23,743 nucleotides of DNA from a virus. Location: IMG/VR virus record IMGVR_UViG_3300045921_000044, positions 1 through 23,743 of that record. One strand, written 5' to 3'. Made by a program: the position numbers and the translations under genes. Position 1 is the first letter of the stretch. Each line of letters starts with the position of its first letter. Positions 15,979 to 23,743 of the stretch are shown piece after piece. The notes under the pieces were generated by a model that saw only the letters and a list, made by a program, of their open reading frames with translations, searched no databases and was not told the DNA's origin.

Positions 15979-16527
15979 TTAATACAGCGAGTAAGCGTTG
16001 ATGAAATCGTCGCGCGAAGACGTCATGCCAGAGCCACTAAATACCATATCAGCCCACTTGGAACTGAATGTCGCGCCGGTCCCAAGAAGCGACCTTCCAA
16101 AGCCCAGCGCGCCACTGATAAGCGACCCTGCGGCCGCCATACGCCTAAGACCGGCCTCCGCCCCGAATGCATTTGCTCGGTTTCTAAAATCGGTGCTTTG
16201 CACCGCGCCGCGATAAATGTCATTAAGCTGATCCATCCGCCCAACAACTTGCGCAGATTCAAGCACATTCGCGGTGGTGCCCTGTCCAATGGCAAGACCG
16301 GATGCTCCTTGAATAGCAAGGATTTTCCCCTGCTGTTCCCGGTTTCGCATGCCGGTCTGTTCGGCCTCAATCCCAGCGCGAAGCGTAGCCTGTTGGGCGT
16401 TATACTCCATCAGCCGTTTGTTATTTTCCGCGACCTGGGCTTGATAGTTTGACATCTGATAGCCGGCAATACCTTGCATGGCCGCACCGGCCGCGCCAAG
16501 AATACCGAGTCCAATTTCCAATCCCAT
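15979..16527 (-). CDS. Internal virion protein, T7 gp14-like
   Basis: 182 residues from ATG 16527, overlapping the previous stop as TGATG (a GTG one codon earlier is possible). The N terminus MGLEIGLGILGAAGAAMQG is a Gly/Ala-rich hydrophobic segment. It is followed by a helical part, NYQAQVAENNKRLMEYNAQQ, and a second Gly/Ala-rich stretch near residues 130-150 (AAAGSLISGALGFGRSLLG). This pattern is shared by small ejection proteins of T7- and BPP-1-like phages that form the outer-membrane portion of the ejection channel. It is next to a gp13-like gene and upstream of the two large internal proteins, the order seen in T7 (gp13, gp14, gp15, gp16). Confidence 0.75.
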   Translation of the reverse strand: MGLEIGLGILGAAGAAMQGIAGYQMSNYQAQVAENNKRLMEYNAQQATLRAGIEAEQTGMRNREQQGKILAIQGASGLAIGQGTTANVLESAQVVGRMDQLNDIYRGAVQSTDFRNRANAFGAEAGLRRMAAAGSLISGALGFGRSLLGTGATFSSKWADMVFSGSGMTSSRDDFINAYSLY

Positions 16528-16949
16528 CACGGCCCTCTATACATCATATGGAGATAATACTGCCCGTTATGGCGAAACCGCCCAACGCGCTCAAAATACA
16601 ACAGCCGCATCCATTTCGCCGTTGTAGGGAATTTTTCGTTCGCAAAGCATTCGATGTTTCTATACTTCGCTTTGGCTTCGCTAAGGCGCTGACGCGAGGC
16701 CCGAATGAATTGAAATGGATGCTCTTGTGCCGCGGTGGTCATCAAAGCCCAGGCGGTGCCGTTGTCACTTAGAAGCGTTCCCCGAATAATCCCGCCGACT
16801 GCAACAAGTTTGTTTTCAATCCACTGTTCAGTGACAAACTCGCTTTGCCGGATAATCCCAGCGATCGCCTCTTCCGGCGCGGCCCCCGACAGAAACACCT
16901 CGCTTCGCGAGAACTCTTGGAGATTATCTACCAGCGCTTTCAAATCCAT
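16527..16949 (-). CDS. T7 gp13-like (DUF2833/GNAT-like) internal protein
   Basis: 140 residues with a short acetyltransferase-like fold pattern: AIAGIIRQSEFVTEQWIENK, then LVAVGGIIRG, ALMTTAAQEHPFQFI, IECFANEKFPTTAKWMRLL and a final aromatic FERVGRF. This is close in look to the T7 gp13 internal virion protein/DUF2833 group, which has a GNAT-like fold. In T7 it helps assemble the internal core. The start overlaps the nozzle gene stop as TAATG, and the stop overlaps the next start. Enzymatic acetyltransferase activity is not shown by the sequence. Confidence 0.75.
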   Translation of the reverse strand: MDLKALVDNLQEFSRSEVFLSGAAPEEAIAGIIRQSEFVTEQWIENKLVAVGGIIRGTLLSDNGTAWALMTTAAQEHPFQFIRASRQRLSEAKAKYRNIECFANEKFPTTAKWMRLLYFERVGRFRHNGQYYLHMMYRGP

Positions 16950-19765
16950 TAGGCGTCTCCCACAGTTACTTCAAGCGCGAGAGATAAAACAGTGAGCGGC
17001 AGTGGGTAAGACTGCTCTATACAAACCTGACCTTCCTGCGCCCATAACGGGTCGAGGACAGTTCGAATGTTTGTAGTGAGAAGCGGTTGGGGTAATCCGT
17101 AAACCGTCGGCCCAACCTGCTTGTAATCAACCAAAGTCTCAAACGTGTTACCGATCCGAAGCCCGCGAGAGTCAACCACTTTCACGGTCGCGGCCGAGAT
17201 TTTCTTTCGCTTGCCTTGGATTGAAGGATCGCCAACATCGAGTTGAAGAGTTTGAAGCTGAGCTTTGTAGCCCAAGCCAACCACAACTTTTGTTGCTGCG
17301 AAATCAAGTTGAATCTTGCCATTGGTGACAGTTTTATCAGGCAGAACGTTTCCATCTGCCAGAACTTTGACCTGCATACCTTCAAGATGCTCAAGGCCGG
17401 CCACAGTGTCAAACGGAGTAGAAATACTCCAAGTCCCCGCCGCTTGCGGAAACGGACGTTGTGTGGGGTCATCCGCCCAGAAATCCTTTACCGGCTGAAG
17501 AAAGTTGACAACGAACTCAGTAGTGGAGTTGACTGCGGTAACAACGCCATAACCCCCACCTGCGCGCACAATGTCATCAACTGAAACAGTAACAGGTGCG
17601 TCGGTGGTGCAAAGCACAGAACCGGAAACCCCACTGAGAGTTAGCTTCGCGTTAACTGGCGTGGGTTCGGCAGCCAATCCGCAGTCAACAAACCAAGCGT
17701 CCTCACTTCCATTCGGAAACTCGCGTTGGGCAAATCGCTCAATGCACTTTACATACCGGCCGTTCAAATACCGCTCAACCACAACGTAAACCGCATCGAG
17801 GTTGTTTTCGACTGTGGTCGCAATGGACCGAAATGCCCCCTGCGTGTCGTGTCGCGCCCAGCCAAGAAGCTCCTGATCTTTGATATAAGTGAGGGAGAGA
17901 AGCCGCCCATTTTCTTGAACATGCCAAACAATCTTAAACGGCTCTTGCGCATAAGCCCAGTCAGTGACGGGCACAACGGCACCGCGGTCATAAAAGAGAT
18001 GATTGGAAAATACTGTTATGTCAGTCCCGGTGTAAATATTCGCAAAGAAGTTGTATGTCAACTCGCGGACAATGGAACCTTTGGACTGAAGATAAAGAAT
18101 GTTAAAATTAATGGCAAGCGGCTGAACATCGGCGCAGCCGGTGTAGGACTGCGGGTTAGCGATAGCTTGAGTTGGAGTGACGGGGGAATTGACGCCAGCG
18201 CCACTTAACTGCCAAACGCCGCCACCCGTGAAAATAACCAAACCCCCAGGCATTGCAAGCATGGCCTTAATGTTGTTGACCTGCTGGGAGGCGAGAGTAA
18301 AGCTAATGCTGTCGCCGGAGGTAATCGGCGTGGCGTAATCGAAATTGGTGTATTGGCCAGGACGCGAAGCCCACAGCGTGTCCGGTTGATTAAGCGACGC
18401 TGCGTAGTATTGGCGCTGCTGAAAATAAGTAGTGACAGAAGGATATGTGCCAGTAAGCGGCCCAAACGTAGCAGTGGCAGCCGCACCACTTCCGCCACCA
18501 CCAGAGAAAGAAACAAGCGGGTTTGAGTAATTAATCCCGGCGTTGTCGATGATAATCGCAACAACCGCGCCAGCCTCAATTACAGTCCGCGCCATAAACC
18601 CGCTTCCTGTCGGATCAGTGATAGTGACAGTCGGGGGACTGGTGTAGCCAGAGCCGCCGGAGGTGATTGTCACACGTTCAATCCGACCAGGGGCAAACGG
18701 ATTGTAATTAGTCGGCGGTTGTTTGGAGAAATCAGGGGTGATGTTGGTGTCGTTGGCAAAATTAGCTTGCACCGTCACCATAAAACCGTAGGCCCCGCCC
18801 GGCGGCACACCACCAGTGCCACCCCGACCGACTCCGTTTCCTGTGATGCTTGCGCCGGGGGTCGCTTTATATACTGTATAAAAATCAGCGCCCGGAACTG
18901 GATTCCAAGTCAATGTGATCGGGAACCCTTCTTTCGAGTTTGTTTGTGCAGGTTCCGAAGGAAGGCTTTCTTCGCCAGCAGAGTTGATTGAGGTGACTCG
19001 GTAGCTGTAACCGTAAGTCGGACTTGTAACGTCTGAGGCGGTCAAAGTAAGCCCTGTCGGCCGGGCAGCAGACGTAGCGAACTGGACTTCAGTGAAGGTC
19101 CAGTTGGTATGAGATGTGCGAGTAAGCTGACGGACGGTGTAATCTGGATGAACTAGGGTCATCACATCAGCTGATTGAGTGTATTTAAGAAGCAAAAGGT
19201 CATCGCCAGAATAAGGCGAGACAAGCGTGTAGTAGCGAGCGACAGTGCCCCCAGTTACATACGGGTTGTATCCAGTGGTGTTGATTGGATCGCCGTTCAC
19301 ATCAACGAGAGTAAAGGTATTCGGACTTGTGACGGTAACAATTCCGGTTTTGTTGCGAAGAAGCGGATCGAGGCCGGCCCCGGAAAGAAAGACCTGATCG
19401 CCGTTGGTATAGTTGTGGTTCGGGACAGTGAACTCAAATGGAGCGGTGATAGCAGTGATAGTTTGCGGGGTTTCGAGCACATACCCGCCATCGCGGATCA
19501 CACGAAGATACAGGTGTCCGAACTCAAGAATGTAATTCTGCTCAGTTGAAAACTGAAACGGAATCAGGCGGACTGGAAAAGAAGAGTCTTTAGCAAACCC
19601 AACAAAACGAGTGCCTGGCCTATTTGATAGGCCACCTCGATAATCTACAAAGAAGTTCCGAACAACAGCCGCGCCGGTGCGGTAACGGGTTTGATCCACC
19701 CGACCACGGAACTGCGGCGCTAACTCGCCGGAACTGAATGAGGCTTGAACGACTACATTACTCAT
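16949..19765 (-). CDS. Large tail nozzle / stabilization-type protein (T7 gp12-like role) with inserted beta domains
   Basis: 938 residues from ATG 19765, which overlaps the adaptor stop as ATGA. The N terminus is diagnostic: ASFSSGELAPQFRGRVDQTR, then NFFVDYRGGLSNRPGTRFVG and VRLIPFQFSTEQNYILEFG, as in the common phage 'tail nozzle/stabilization' proteins. Two additions interrupt the body: a fibronectin III-like domain at about 235-303 (YGYSYRVTSINSAGEESLPS, WNPVPGADFYTVYK) and a Gly-rich beta repeat at about 362-436 with the two related units ITSGGSGYTSPPTVTI and IIDNAGINYSNPLVSF. The rest is beta-rich. It follows the gp11-like adaptor, the usual order for the nozzle at the tail tip. Confidence 0.85.
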   Translation of the reverse strand: MSNVVVQASFSSGELAPQFRGRVDQTRYRTGAAVVRNFFVDYRGGLSNRPGTRFVGFAKDSSFPVRLIPFQFSTEQNYILEFGHLYLRVIRDGGYVLETPQTITAITAPFEFTVPNHNYTNGDQVFLSGAGLDPLLRNKTGIVTVTSPNTFTLVDVNGDPINTTGYNPYVTGGTVARYYTLVSPYSGDDLLLLKYTQSADVMTLVHPDYTVRQLTRTSHTNWTFTEVQFATSAARPTGLTLTASDVTSPTYGYSYRVTSINSAGEESLPSEPAQTNSKEGFPITLTWNPVPGADFYTVYKATPGASITGNGVGRGGTGGVPPGGAYGFMVTVQANFANDTNITPDFSKQPPTNYNPFAPGRIERVTITSGGSGYTSPPTVTITDPTGSGFMARTVIEAGAVVAIIIDNAGINYSNPLVSFSGGGGSGAAATATFGPLTGTYPSVTTYFQQRQYYAASLNQPDTLWASRPGQYTNFDYATPITSGDSISFTLASQQVNNIKAMLAMPGGLVIFTGGGVWQLSGAGVNSPVTPTQAIANPQSYTGCADVQPLAINFNILYLQSKGSIVRELTYNFFANIYTGTDITVFSNHLFYDRGAVVPVTDWAYAQEPFKIVWHVQENGRLLSLTYIKDQELLGWARHDTQGAFRSIATTVENNLDAVYVVVERYLNGRYVKCIERFAQREFPNGSEDAWFVDCGLAAEPTPVNAKLTLSGVSGSVLCTTDAPVTVSVDDIVRAGGGYGVVTAVNSTTEFVVNFLQPVKDFWADDPTQRPFPQAAGTWSISTPFDTVAGLEHLEGMQVKVLADGNVLPDKTVTNGKIQLDFAATKVVVGLGYKAQLQTLQLDVGDPSIQGKRKKISAATVKVVDSRGLRIGNTFETLVDYKQVGPTVYGLPQPLLTTNIRTVLDPLWAQEGQVCIEQSYPLPLTVLSLALEVTVGDA

Positions 19766-20544
19766 ACGGGCACGTTCCAAAGTGGACCCCAAGAGATGCC
19801 CTGTCCGAACACCCCTTGCGCCGCGAACCCGCCACCCCGCGCCAAGATAAAGTCAGGAATAATCTCATGGACAACCGGGCTCTCGTTGTTATCCGAGGCC
19901 CGTGCATCCATAATCCGCTTGTTCGCAATTTGAAAATTAAGCTGCATCAACTGCTTGTCCCCGGTTAGAGGCATCGCGAGTTGCGCGGCAAGGGCGGAAA
20001 CAATAGCTTCCTCAAACCCAGGATCCCAAAGATTTGGATCCTCAACATCCCGGTTGTAGCAGGCAATAGCTTGGCGTTGGTTGGTTAGAATGACTTTGAT
20101 CTGATTGCCATTATCCGCATCAGTTGCGATAGAGTATTTGACGTAGGACTGCGCGCCAAATGACGGCGCGAAGGAGGTATTTGTGGAAAACAGTGGCACG
20201 CCTAGAACAGAAACATCTATCTGCGGGATGATAAATCGCATCCATAAGCAGTCGTCGGGATAAAGATACGAATAGTTCCATCCCGGGGCAGGGTAAGCAT
20301 CGGTCCAATACGGTGTCGGTGTGCCGACGAACTCAGGAGTTCCAGGCGCGGATTTCCAGAGGGTAAGGGTCTGAAACTTTTTTGCAATTCCCCACGGGGC
20401 GCTTCGAATTGTCTGTCGCCGCGTCGAGTCATAAAACTGCAAGCACGCTCGCGCCTCATTAGAGTCCTCGTTGAGATCAGTGATCGTCGAACGAGTTCCA
20501 AGAAGCGCGAGCGCTTGATTGCAGATATCAGCTGGGCTCGTCAT
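19762..20544 (-). CDS. Tail adaptor / tail tubular protein A (T7 gp11-like)
   Basis: 260 residues beginning MTSPADICNQALALLGTRS, the typical N terminus of head-tail adaptor proteins of the gp11 group. It continues with ACLQFYDSTRRQTIRSAPWG, then aromatic-rich segments (YLYPDDCLWMRFI), EAIVSALAAQLAMPLTG and the C-terminal helix LMQLNFQIANKRIMDARASD. These proteins form the dodecameric ring between portal and nozzle. The gene start overlaps the preceding stop as ATGA and its own stop overlaps the nozzle start, which supports stoichiometric co-expression of adaptor and nozzle. Confidence 0.9.
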   Translation of the reverse strand: MTSPADICNQALALLGTRSTITDLNEDSNEARACLQFYDSTRRQTIRSAPWGIAKKFQTLTLWKSAPGTPEFVGTPTPYWTDAYPAPGWNYSYLYPDDCLWMRFIIPQIDVSVLGVPLFSTNTSFAPSFGAQSYVKYSIATDADNGNQIKVILTNQRQAIACYNRDVEDPNLWDPGFEEAIVSALAAQLAMPLTGDKQLMQLNFQIANKRIMDARASDNNESPVVHEIIPDFILARGGGFAAQGVFGQGISWGPLWNVPV

Positions 20545-20852
20545 GAAACCGCCGTCCAGGCCAATTTATCCCCGCCGTTGACAAGATAAACCATAGTCAA
20601 ATTGTTGGCCTGTCGATGGCGGGGGTTGTTGGATGCATCCGGGGCGATTCCAAAAGCAAGATTAATGCCGTTGGTCTCGCCTAAAGTTGTAACCACAAAC
20701 GCGAATGCCGCCCCGTAGGTTGTCGGGGCGGCAGCGGTTGTCGTGGCTGCAGTTGACATCGTTTCACTCCAAACGAAGGTCGTTGGGATGCCAGCAAAAG
20801 CCTCGACTGGGCCAGCAGTCGGAAGTCGCACGCATGCGACGTGCACACTCAT
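20541..20852 (-). CDS. Small unrecognised protein, probable virion component
   Basis: 103 residues with an Ala/Thr-rich segment (MSTAATTTAAAPTTYGAAFA) and a beta-rich C terminus ending in YLVNGGDKLAWTAVS. No motif was recognised. The upstream ATG is used because it overlaps the preceding stop (ATGA) and has GGGAGC upstream. A second ATG at 20759 also has a good GGAGTG in front and would give 72 residues. Its place between capsid-cement and adaptor genes suggests a minor head or head-tail decoration role; this is only context. Confidence 0.7.
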   Translation of the reverse strand: MSVHVACVRLPTAGPVEAFAGIPTTFVWSETMSTAATTTAAAPTTYGAAFAFVVTTLGETNGINLAFGIAPDASNNPRHRQANNLTMVYLVNGGDKLAWTAVS

Positions 20853-21085
20853 TTCTTGCTCCCGAGCGCGTCAATTCCCGCGCCGGCAGAACGCCGACGG
20901 ATAGCCTCAATTTTCTTTTCTGCCGCGGCCTTGGCTTCCGGAGTTGGAGCGGAGACAACTTCCATCTGGTCCGTGGGTTCATACCATTCGGGGAGGGGAA
21001 AATCAGTCCCCTCCCCGACGAGCGTCCCCGGCTCCAGTAGGCAATCATTAATGTAATGCTGCCCAAGGAGACGATACACTGTCAT
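20849..21085 (-). CDS. Small conserved-type phage protein of unknown function
   Basis: 78 residues. The N-terminal half is beta-like and hydrophobic (YRLLGQHYINDCLLEPGTLV), followed by FPLPEWYEPTDQME; the C terminus is a charged helix (PEAKAAAEKKIEAIRRRSAG). Short proteins of this look often occur in the structural blocks of tailed phages, but I cannot name a function. The start lies 3 bases after the previous stop, and the stop overlaps the next start. Confidence 0.7.
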   Translation of the reverse strand: MTVYRLLGQHYINDCLLEPGTLVGEGTDFPLPEWYEPTDQMEVVSAPTPEAKAAAEKKIEAIRRRSAGAGIDALGSKK

Positions 21086-21088
21086 AAC

Positions 21089-21643
21089 TCATTCCTCCGA
21101 CCAAATGATGTTGAAATCAAGAACGCCGCCGGCCGGCACAGTGCCACCGCCGAAGTTGAATGCAAGATAGTCTGAGGTGCCCCGAAGGACAATACCCTGC
21201 GTTCCCCTGAAATCAAACTGAACCTGCGGACCAATTGCGGCCGCCACGCCCATGTTGACTCGGAAAGAAAGCAGAGTGCCAACTGCGCTACCAAGCGCAC
21301 TGGGGTTGGCGGTGTAAAGCCGCACAACGCCAGTTGCGGTTCCATTACCAGGATGCAAGCTGACACCCGCCGGCGTAGTTGAAGTGCCCCCGGTGTTGGC
21401 GGCACTTCGGCGGATCAGATTGCATACCAACTGCCCGGCCGTAGTCGCGAGCCCCGAGACCATAATTTTGCGCACACGGATTAGCTTGGAAGCCGATCCT
21501 TGCAAAACAAGAACATCGGTCGGAGCCGCAGCCGGGGTGTTGGCCGATGATGAATACGAGTAGCACCGCTCGAACCCGAAGTCGGTTACAACTGCGGATC
21601 CCTCGGCGGCCTTCGACATTCCTGCGGAACGAAAGGTAGACAT
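21089..21643 (-). CDS. Putative structural protein, beta-rich
   Basis: 184 residues starting MSTFRSAGMSKAAEG. The body is Gly/Ala/Thr-rich with alternating hydrophobic strands: LIRVRKIMVSGLATTAGQLV, GVVRLYTANPSALGSAVG, and a C-terminal GGGTVPAGGVLDFNIIWSEE. No signal peptide, TM or catalytic motif is visible. Composition and position next to the capsid cement gene fit a head decoration or fibre-like protein. A textbook ribosome site (GGGAGG) precedes the ATG, suggesting strong translation. The family is not identified. Confidence 0.75.
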   Translation of the reverse strand: MSTFRSAGMSKAAEGSAVVTDFGFERCYSYSSSANTPAAAPTDVLVLQGSASKLIRVRKIMVSGLATTAGQLVCNLIRRSAANTGGTSTTPAGVSLHPGNGTATGVVRLYTANPSALGSAVGTLLSFRVNMGVAAAIGPQVQFDFRGTQGIVLRGTSDYLAFNFGGGTVPAGGVLDFNIIWSEE

Positions 21644-21654
21644 ATACGCCTCCC

Positions 21655-22098
21655 TTAGTTCGTGATCGCGACGCCAGGCGGATAAGCGTTATCCATCTGA
21701 ACATCGAGATTGACCCACGCACCGACACCGCCAGCAGAATAGGTTCCGACAACGGTGTAGACAAGTTTGTAGTAACGCGGGAGGGTGCCAAAAAGCTGAG
21801 GGGGCCGGTGACCAATCGGGCAGCGCCAAATCATTCGGCTTGCCGTCAACTGCGCAGTCACAAGGGCACCGGACTCCGCCACCGTGTAGTAGGTGGAGTT
21901 ATCAACACTCGCACAGAGTGCAATGTCGATCGAGGTGCCGCCGGAAAGTGCAGTCGGCCCGGTTGCAACCGTAACCCACAGCGGATAGCCTGGACCGAGG
22001 TCGCGAAAGTTCGCGAGGTCGAGAACGTTGGTCGAGTCCCGCGTGGTGGTGATCGCTGTAGGCAGCGGATCGAATTCAAGGAGTTTATCGAGGATCAT
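21655..22098 (-). CDS. Bbp16-like capsid cement protein
   Basis: 147 residues from ATG 22098 (MILDKLLEFDPLPTAITTTR). The open frame continues upstream into the capsid gene, but this start gives the standard N terminus of the Bbp16 family, with STNVLDLANFRDLGPGYPLW next and IDIALCASVDNSTYYTVAES in the middle. Bbp16 decorates and stabilises the capsid of Bordetella phage BPP-1, and the order cement protein after major capsid protein is the same here. The start is 2 bases after the capsid stop with only a weak GGGTGG ribosome site. The assignment is by recognition of the N-terminal pattern. Confidence 0.85.
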   Translation of the reverse strand: MILDKLLEFDPLPTAITTTRDSTNVLDLANFRDLGPGYPLWVTVATGPTALSGGTSIDIALCASVDNSTYYTVAESGALVTAQLTASRMIWRCPIGHRPPQLFGTLPRYYKLVYTVVGTYSAGGVGAWVNLDVQMDNAYPPGVAITN

Positions 22099-22099
22099 A

Positions 22100-23143
22100 T
22101 TACACCACCCGAGATTCGGTGTTGAGGATTGCGTCGCAGGGACGGATCGGAATGCCCCTGAACGTGGTGACAGGCATGCCATCCCACTGCTCAATTTTCA
22201 GGAGCACATTGGCCTTATCGACCGCCTGAATATCGAGATAGGTGGAAATAGTGCGGTTACAGTAAATGACCGTGCGGCCCATCATGTCACGCACGCTCGG
22301 CGCGTCCGACGACTGGATTGGGGTCTGAGCCCGGCCAGTAGTCGGCATCCGATACATGGCGCGGATGAGCAGGTTGGTCAGGTTTGGCGCGTTACCGCTA
22401 GAAAGGAGCGTCACGTCGATGTTCGCGATACGGACACAAAAGCGCCAGTCGCGGACAGTCAAACCGATCTCCCACTTGTAGTGGTCACGGTAAGCTTGGT
22501 AAGTGTTGCCGTTGGCGTCCTGCACGGGCCACTCGCCCATGTCGGTATGCTGCAGACCGGCGATGCTTCCTTTCGGGAAGATGCCGTGGCAGGTCTCGGC
22601 GCCCCACGAAATAATCCAGATAGAAGTATTCGTAGAGCCCGTGCCTCCCGCGTCGATGACGTTGTTTGCTGACTGCGCCACTGCAGTCGAAACCGTGTTG
22701 TAGCGCGGGGCAAAGCCAGTAAACCGCTCGGGGTTGACATTCGTGTTGCCGTAGAAGATCGTCGAGGCGACCTGCTGCGACATGCCTTGAATGAACGCGC
22801 GCGACTCAGACAGGCGGAACTCAGCGGTGTTGCCGTTGAGCTTCGCAAGATCCTTATCAACCACGGAGTAGATTTCCAGATTGCCGCAGGTGTCAACAAT
22901 CTGAGCAGTGGTGGACTTGGCGTTAGCTACGCCGTAGTTGAGCATACGCCACGTTGCCTGCGGGATGCCAGTGCGAACGGTCGTTTTATGGCCGGTCGGA
23001 AGGTTGCCTTCCATGAAAAGCATGTCTTCAAGGATAGGGTTCGACTGCGAAAGCAGTTCGACAATAACAGCGGTTTTACCGCTGTCATCAGTCCGCTTGG
23101 CCCAGTCGGCCAGCGTCAATGTGGTTGCACCGATGACGGGCAT
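22100..23143 (-). CDS. Major capsid protein (HK97-fold, BPP-1 Bbp17-like)
   Basis: 347 residues starting MPVIGATTLTLADWAKRTDD. Features of the BPP-1/podoviral capsid group are SNPILEDMLFMEGNLPTGHK, RTGIPQATWRMLNYG, EFRLSESRAFIQGMSQQVAS and the FYGNTNVNPERFTGFAPRYN loop. The C-terminal part contains MYRMPTTGRAQ and a final WDGMPVTTFRGIPIRPCDAI, a common ending in phage capsid proteins. It builds the procapsid shell with the scaffold encoded upstream. The gene lies between a scaffold-like and a cement-like gene. An AGGA site precedes the ATG by about 10 bases. Confidence 0.92.
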   Translation of the reverse strand: MPVIGATTLTLADWAKRTDDSGKTAVIVELLSQSNPILEDMLFMEGNLPTGHKTTVRTGIPQATWRMLNYGVANAKSTTAQIVDTCGNLEIYSVVDKDLAKLNGNTAEFRLSESRAFIQGMSQQVASTIFYGNTNVNPERFTGFAPRYNTVSTAVAQSANNVIDAGGTGSTNTSIWIISWGAETCHGIFPKGSIAGLQHTDMGEWPVQDANGNTYQAYRDHYKWEIGLTVRDWRFCVRIANIDVTLLSSGNAPNLTNLLIRAMYRMPTTGRAQTPIQSSDAPSVRDMMGRTVIYCNRTISTYLDIQAVDKANVLLKIEQWDGMPVTTFRGIPIRPCDAILNTESRVV

Positions 23144-23149
23144 GGGAGG

Positions 23150-23743
23150 TTATCCTGTATGATTGGGGTAGAGAATCTGCGCAGCGGTTTTGGGCGGCGC
23201 AGCGGGAGGGTTGCCCTGAACATGTCGTCCTTCCGAAAGGGCGCTTGCCACTTTGAACAGGAACCTCGTCAGCGCGGGATTATTGCCGGCCCCGGTCAGG
23301 TTGAGAGCAGTTCGCACCTCTGGCCCGCCGAACTCGTTGATAAGTGAGGAAATTGCCGGCACGACTTCCTTCTCCAATTTATCCCCGCCGATTTCAGGGT
23401 CGGCGCGGATTTCTTTAACCCAGGCTTCGTTGACGTTTTTCCAAGCGTCTGCCTGCTGGGCCTGAAATGCGGAGACGAGGGATTTAACCTGCTCCGCATG
23501 CATACCGATTAAAGCAGATGCTTGGGCGGTTGTCAAGCCGGTCTCTTTGATATGGCTGACAAACTTATCAAATACCTCGCCTTCAGCCTTAATACCTTCA
23601 GGGAGGACAAGCTTGGTGGGGTCAAACGGCTCGGGGGCCGGCTCAGAGGGGGGAGCCCCGTTTTCAACGGGTTTATTCGTCTCCGTAGCCGGGGTATCCT
23701 GCGAGGGAGTCAGGATCGTCTCCTCTGCCGCCGGGCTGATTTC
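23150..23743 (-). CDS. Scaffolding protein (partial; start lies beyond the window)
   Basis: The minus-strand frame is open from the window edge (23743) to the TAA at 23150-23152, giving 197 residues of the C-terminal part. The visible beginning is acidic, Pro/Glu/Thr-rich and disordered-looking. It then becomes LVLPEGIKAEGEVFDKFVSH, IKETGLTTAQASALIGMHAE and a helical, charged region (ADAWKNVNEAWVKEIRADPE), ending in a short basic tail (ILYPNHTG). A TTG at 23536 could open a shorter frame, but the protein-like sequence continues through it. Disordered acidic N terminus, coiled helical C terminus and position directly before the capsid gene are typical of phage scaffolds (Bbp18-like). Confidence 0.85.
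   Translation of the reverse strand, partial: EISPAAEETILTPSQDTPATETNKPVENGAPPSEPAPEPFDPTKLVLPEGIKAEGEVFDKFVSHIKETGLTTAQASALIGMHAEQVKSLVSAFQAQQADAWKNVNEAWVKEIRADPEIGGDKLEKEVVPAISSLINEFGGPEVRTALNLTGAGNNPALTRFLFKVASALSEGRHVQGNPPAAPPKTAAQILYPNHTG

Noticed and set aside
15400-16452. 350-codon open frame on the plus strand
   Set aside because: It lies antisense to the transglycosylase and gp14-like genes, both of which have family motifs; its product is Arg/Ser/Leu-rich with no motif, as expected for a shadow frame in GC-rich DNA.
20541-23743. Diversity-generating retroelement, as in phage BPP-1
   Set aside because: Although the capsid genes look BPP-1-like, no reverse transcriptase, template/variable repeat pair or Mtd-like gene is present in the window.
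1-23743. tRNA genes, CRISPR arrays, attachment sites or insertion sequences
   Set aside because: No cloverleaf-like sequence, regularly spaced repeats, transposase or integrase was seen on either strand by reading.

Overview
This window looks like part of the genome of a lytic-type, short-tailed (podovirus-like) double-stranded DNA phage of a Gram-negative, probably proteobacterial, host. The evidence is a T7/BPP-1-like set of capsid, adaptor, nozzle and ejection proteins, a lysis cassette with spanin-like genes, dense gene packing with stop/start overlaps, and one host-type sigma70 promoter. No tRNA, rRNA, CRISPR array, integrase, RNA polymerase or terminase was seen.

Plus strand, about 1-6735, is the replication/DNA-metabolism block. 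It holds the tail of an upstream gene, a small unrecognised protein, a hairpin terminator, a ParB-domain/DNA methyltransferase fusion, a uracil-DNA-glycosylase-like/3'-5' exonuclease protein, a DUF1937 (nucleoside deoxyribosyltransferase-like) gene, a family A DNA polymerase and a P-loop helicase-like ATPase. The polymerase is the most unusual item. Its exonuclease domain is divided between two genes, with Exo I and II on one side of the DUF1937 gene and Exo III on the other. Its catalytic motif B is also interrupted by an AT-rich intein carrying a LAGLIDADG-type endonuclease. The UDG-Exo-Pol order recalls the fused polymerase of SPO1-type phages.

Minus strand, 23743 down to 6732, is one late operon in head-to-lysis order: scaffold (partial), major capsid protein, Bbp16-like cement protein, three small virion-associated candidates, tail adaptor (gp11-like), large nozzle-like protein, gp13-like and gp14-like internal proteins, a 954-residue transglycosylase internal protein, a 1678-residue ejection protein, M15 endolysin, holin, two spanin-like genes and a membrane/coiled-coil protein. 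A strong sigma70-like promoter sits between endolysin and holin. The operon meets the plus-strand block convergently in the 4-base overlap CTAA, and an intrinsic terminator for the minus-strand transcript lies inside the helicase gene.

The two arms work as a standard phage programme: DNA replication and modification on the plus strand; particle assembly, DNA ejection and lysis on the minus strand. All family names are read by eye from motifs; no database search was run. There is no gene-free stretch longer than about 70 bases apart from the window edge.
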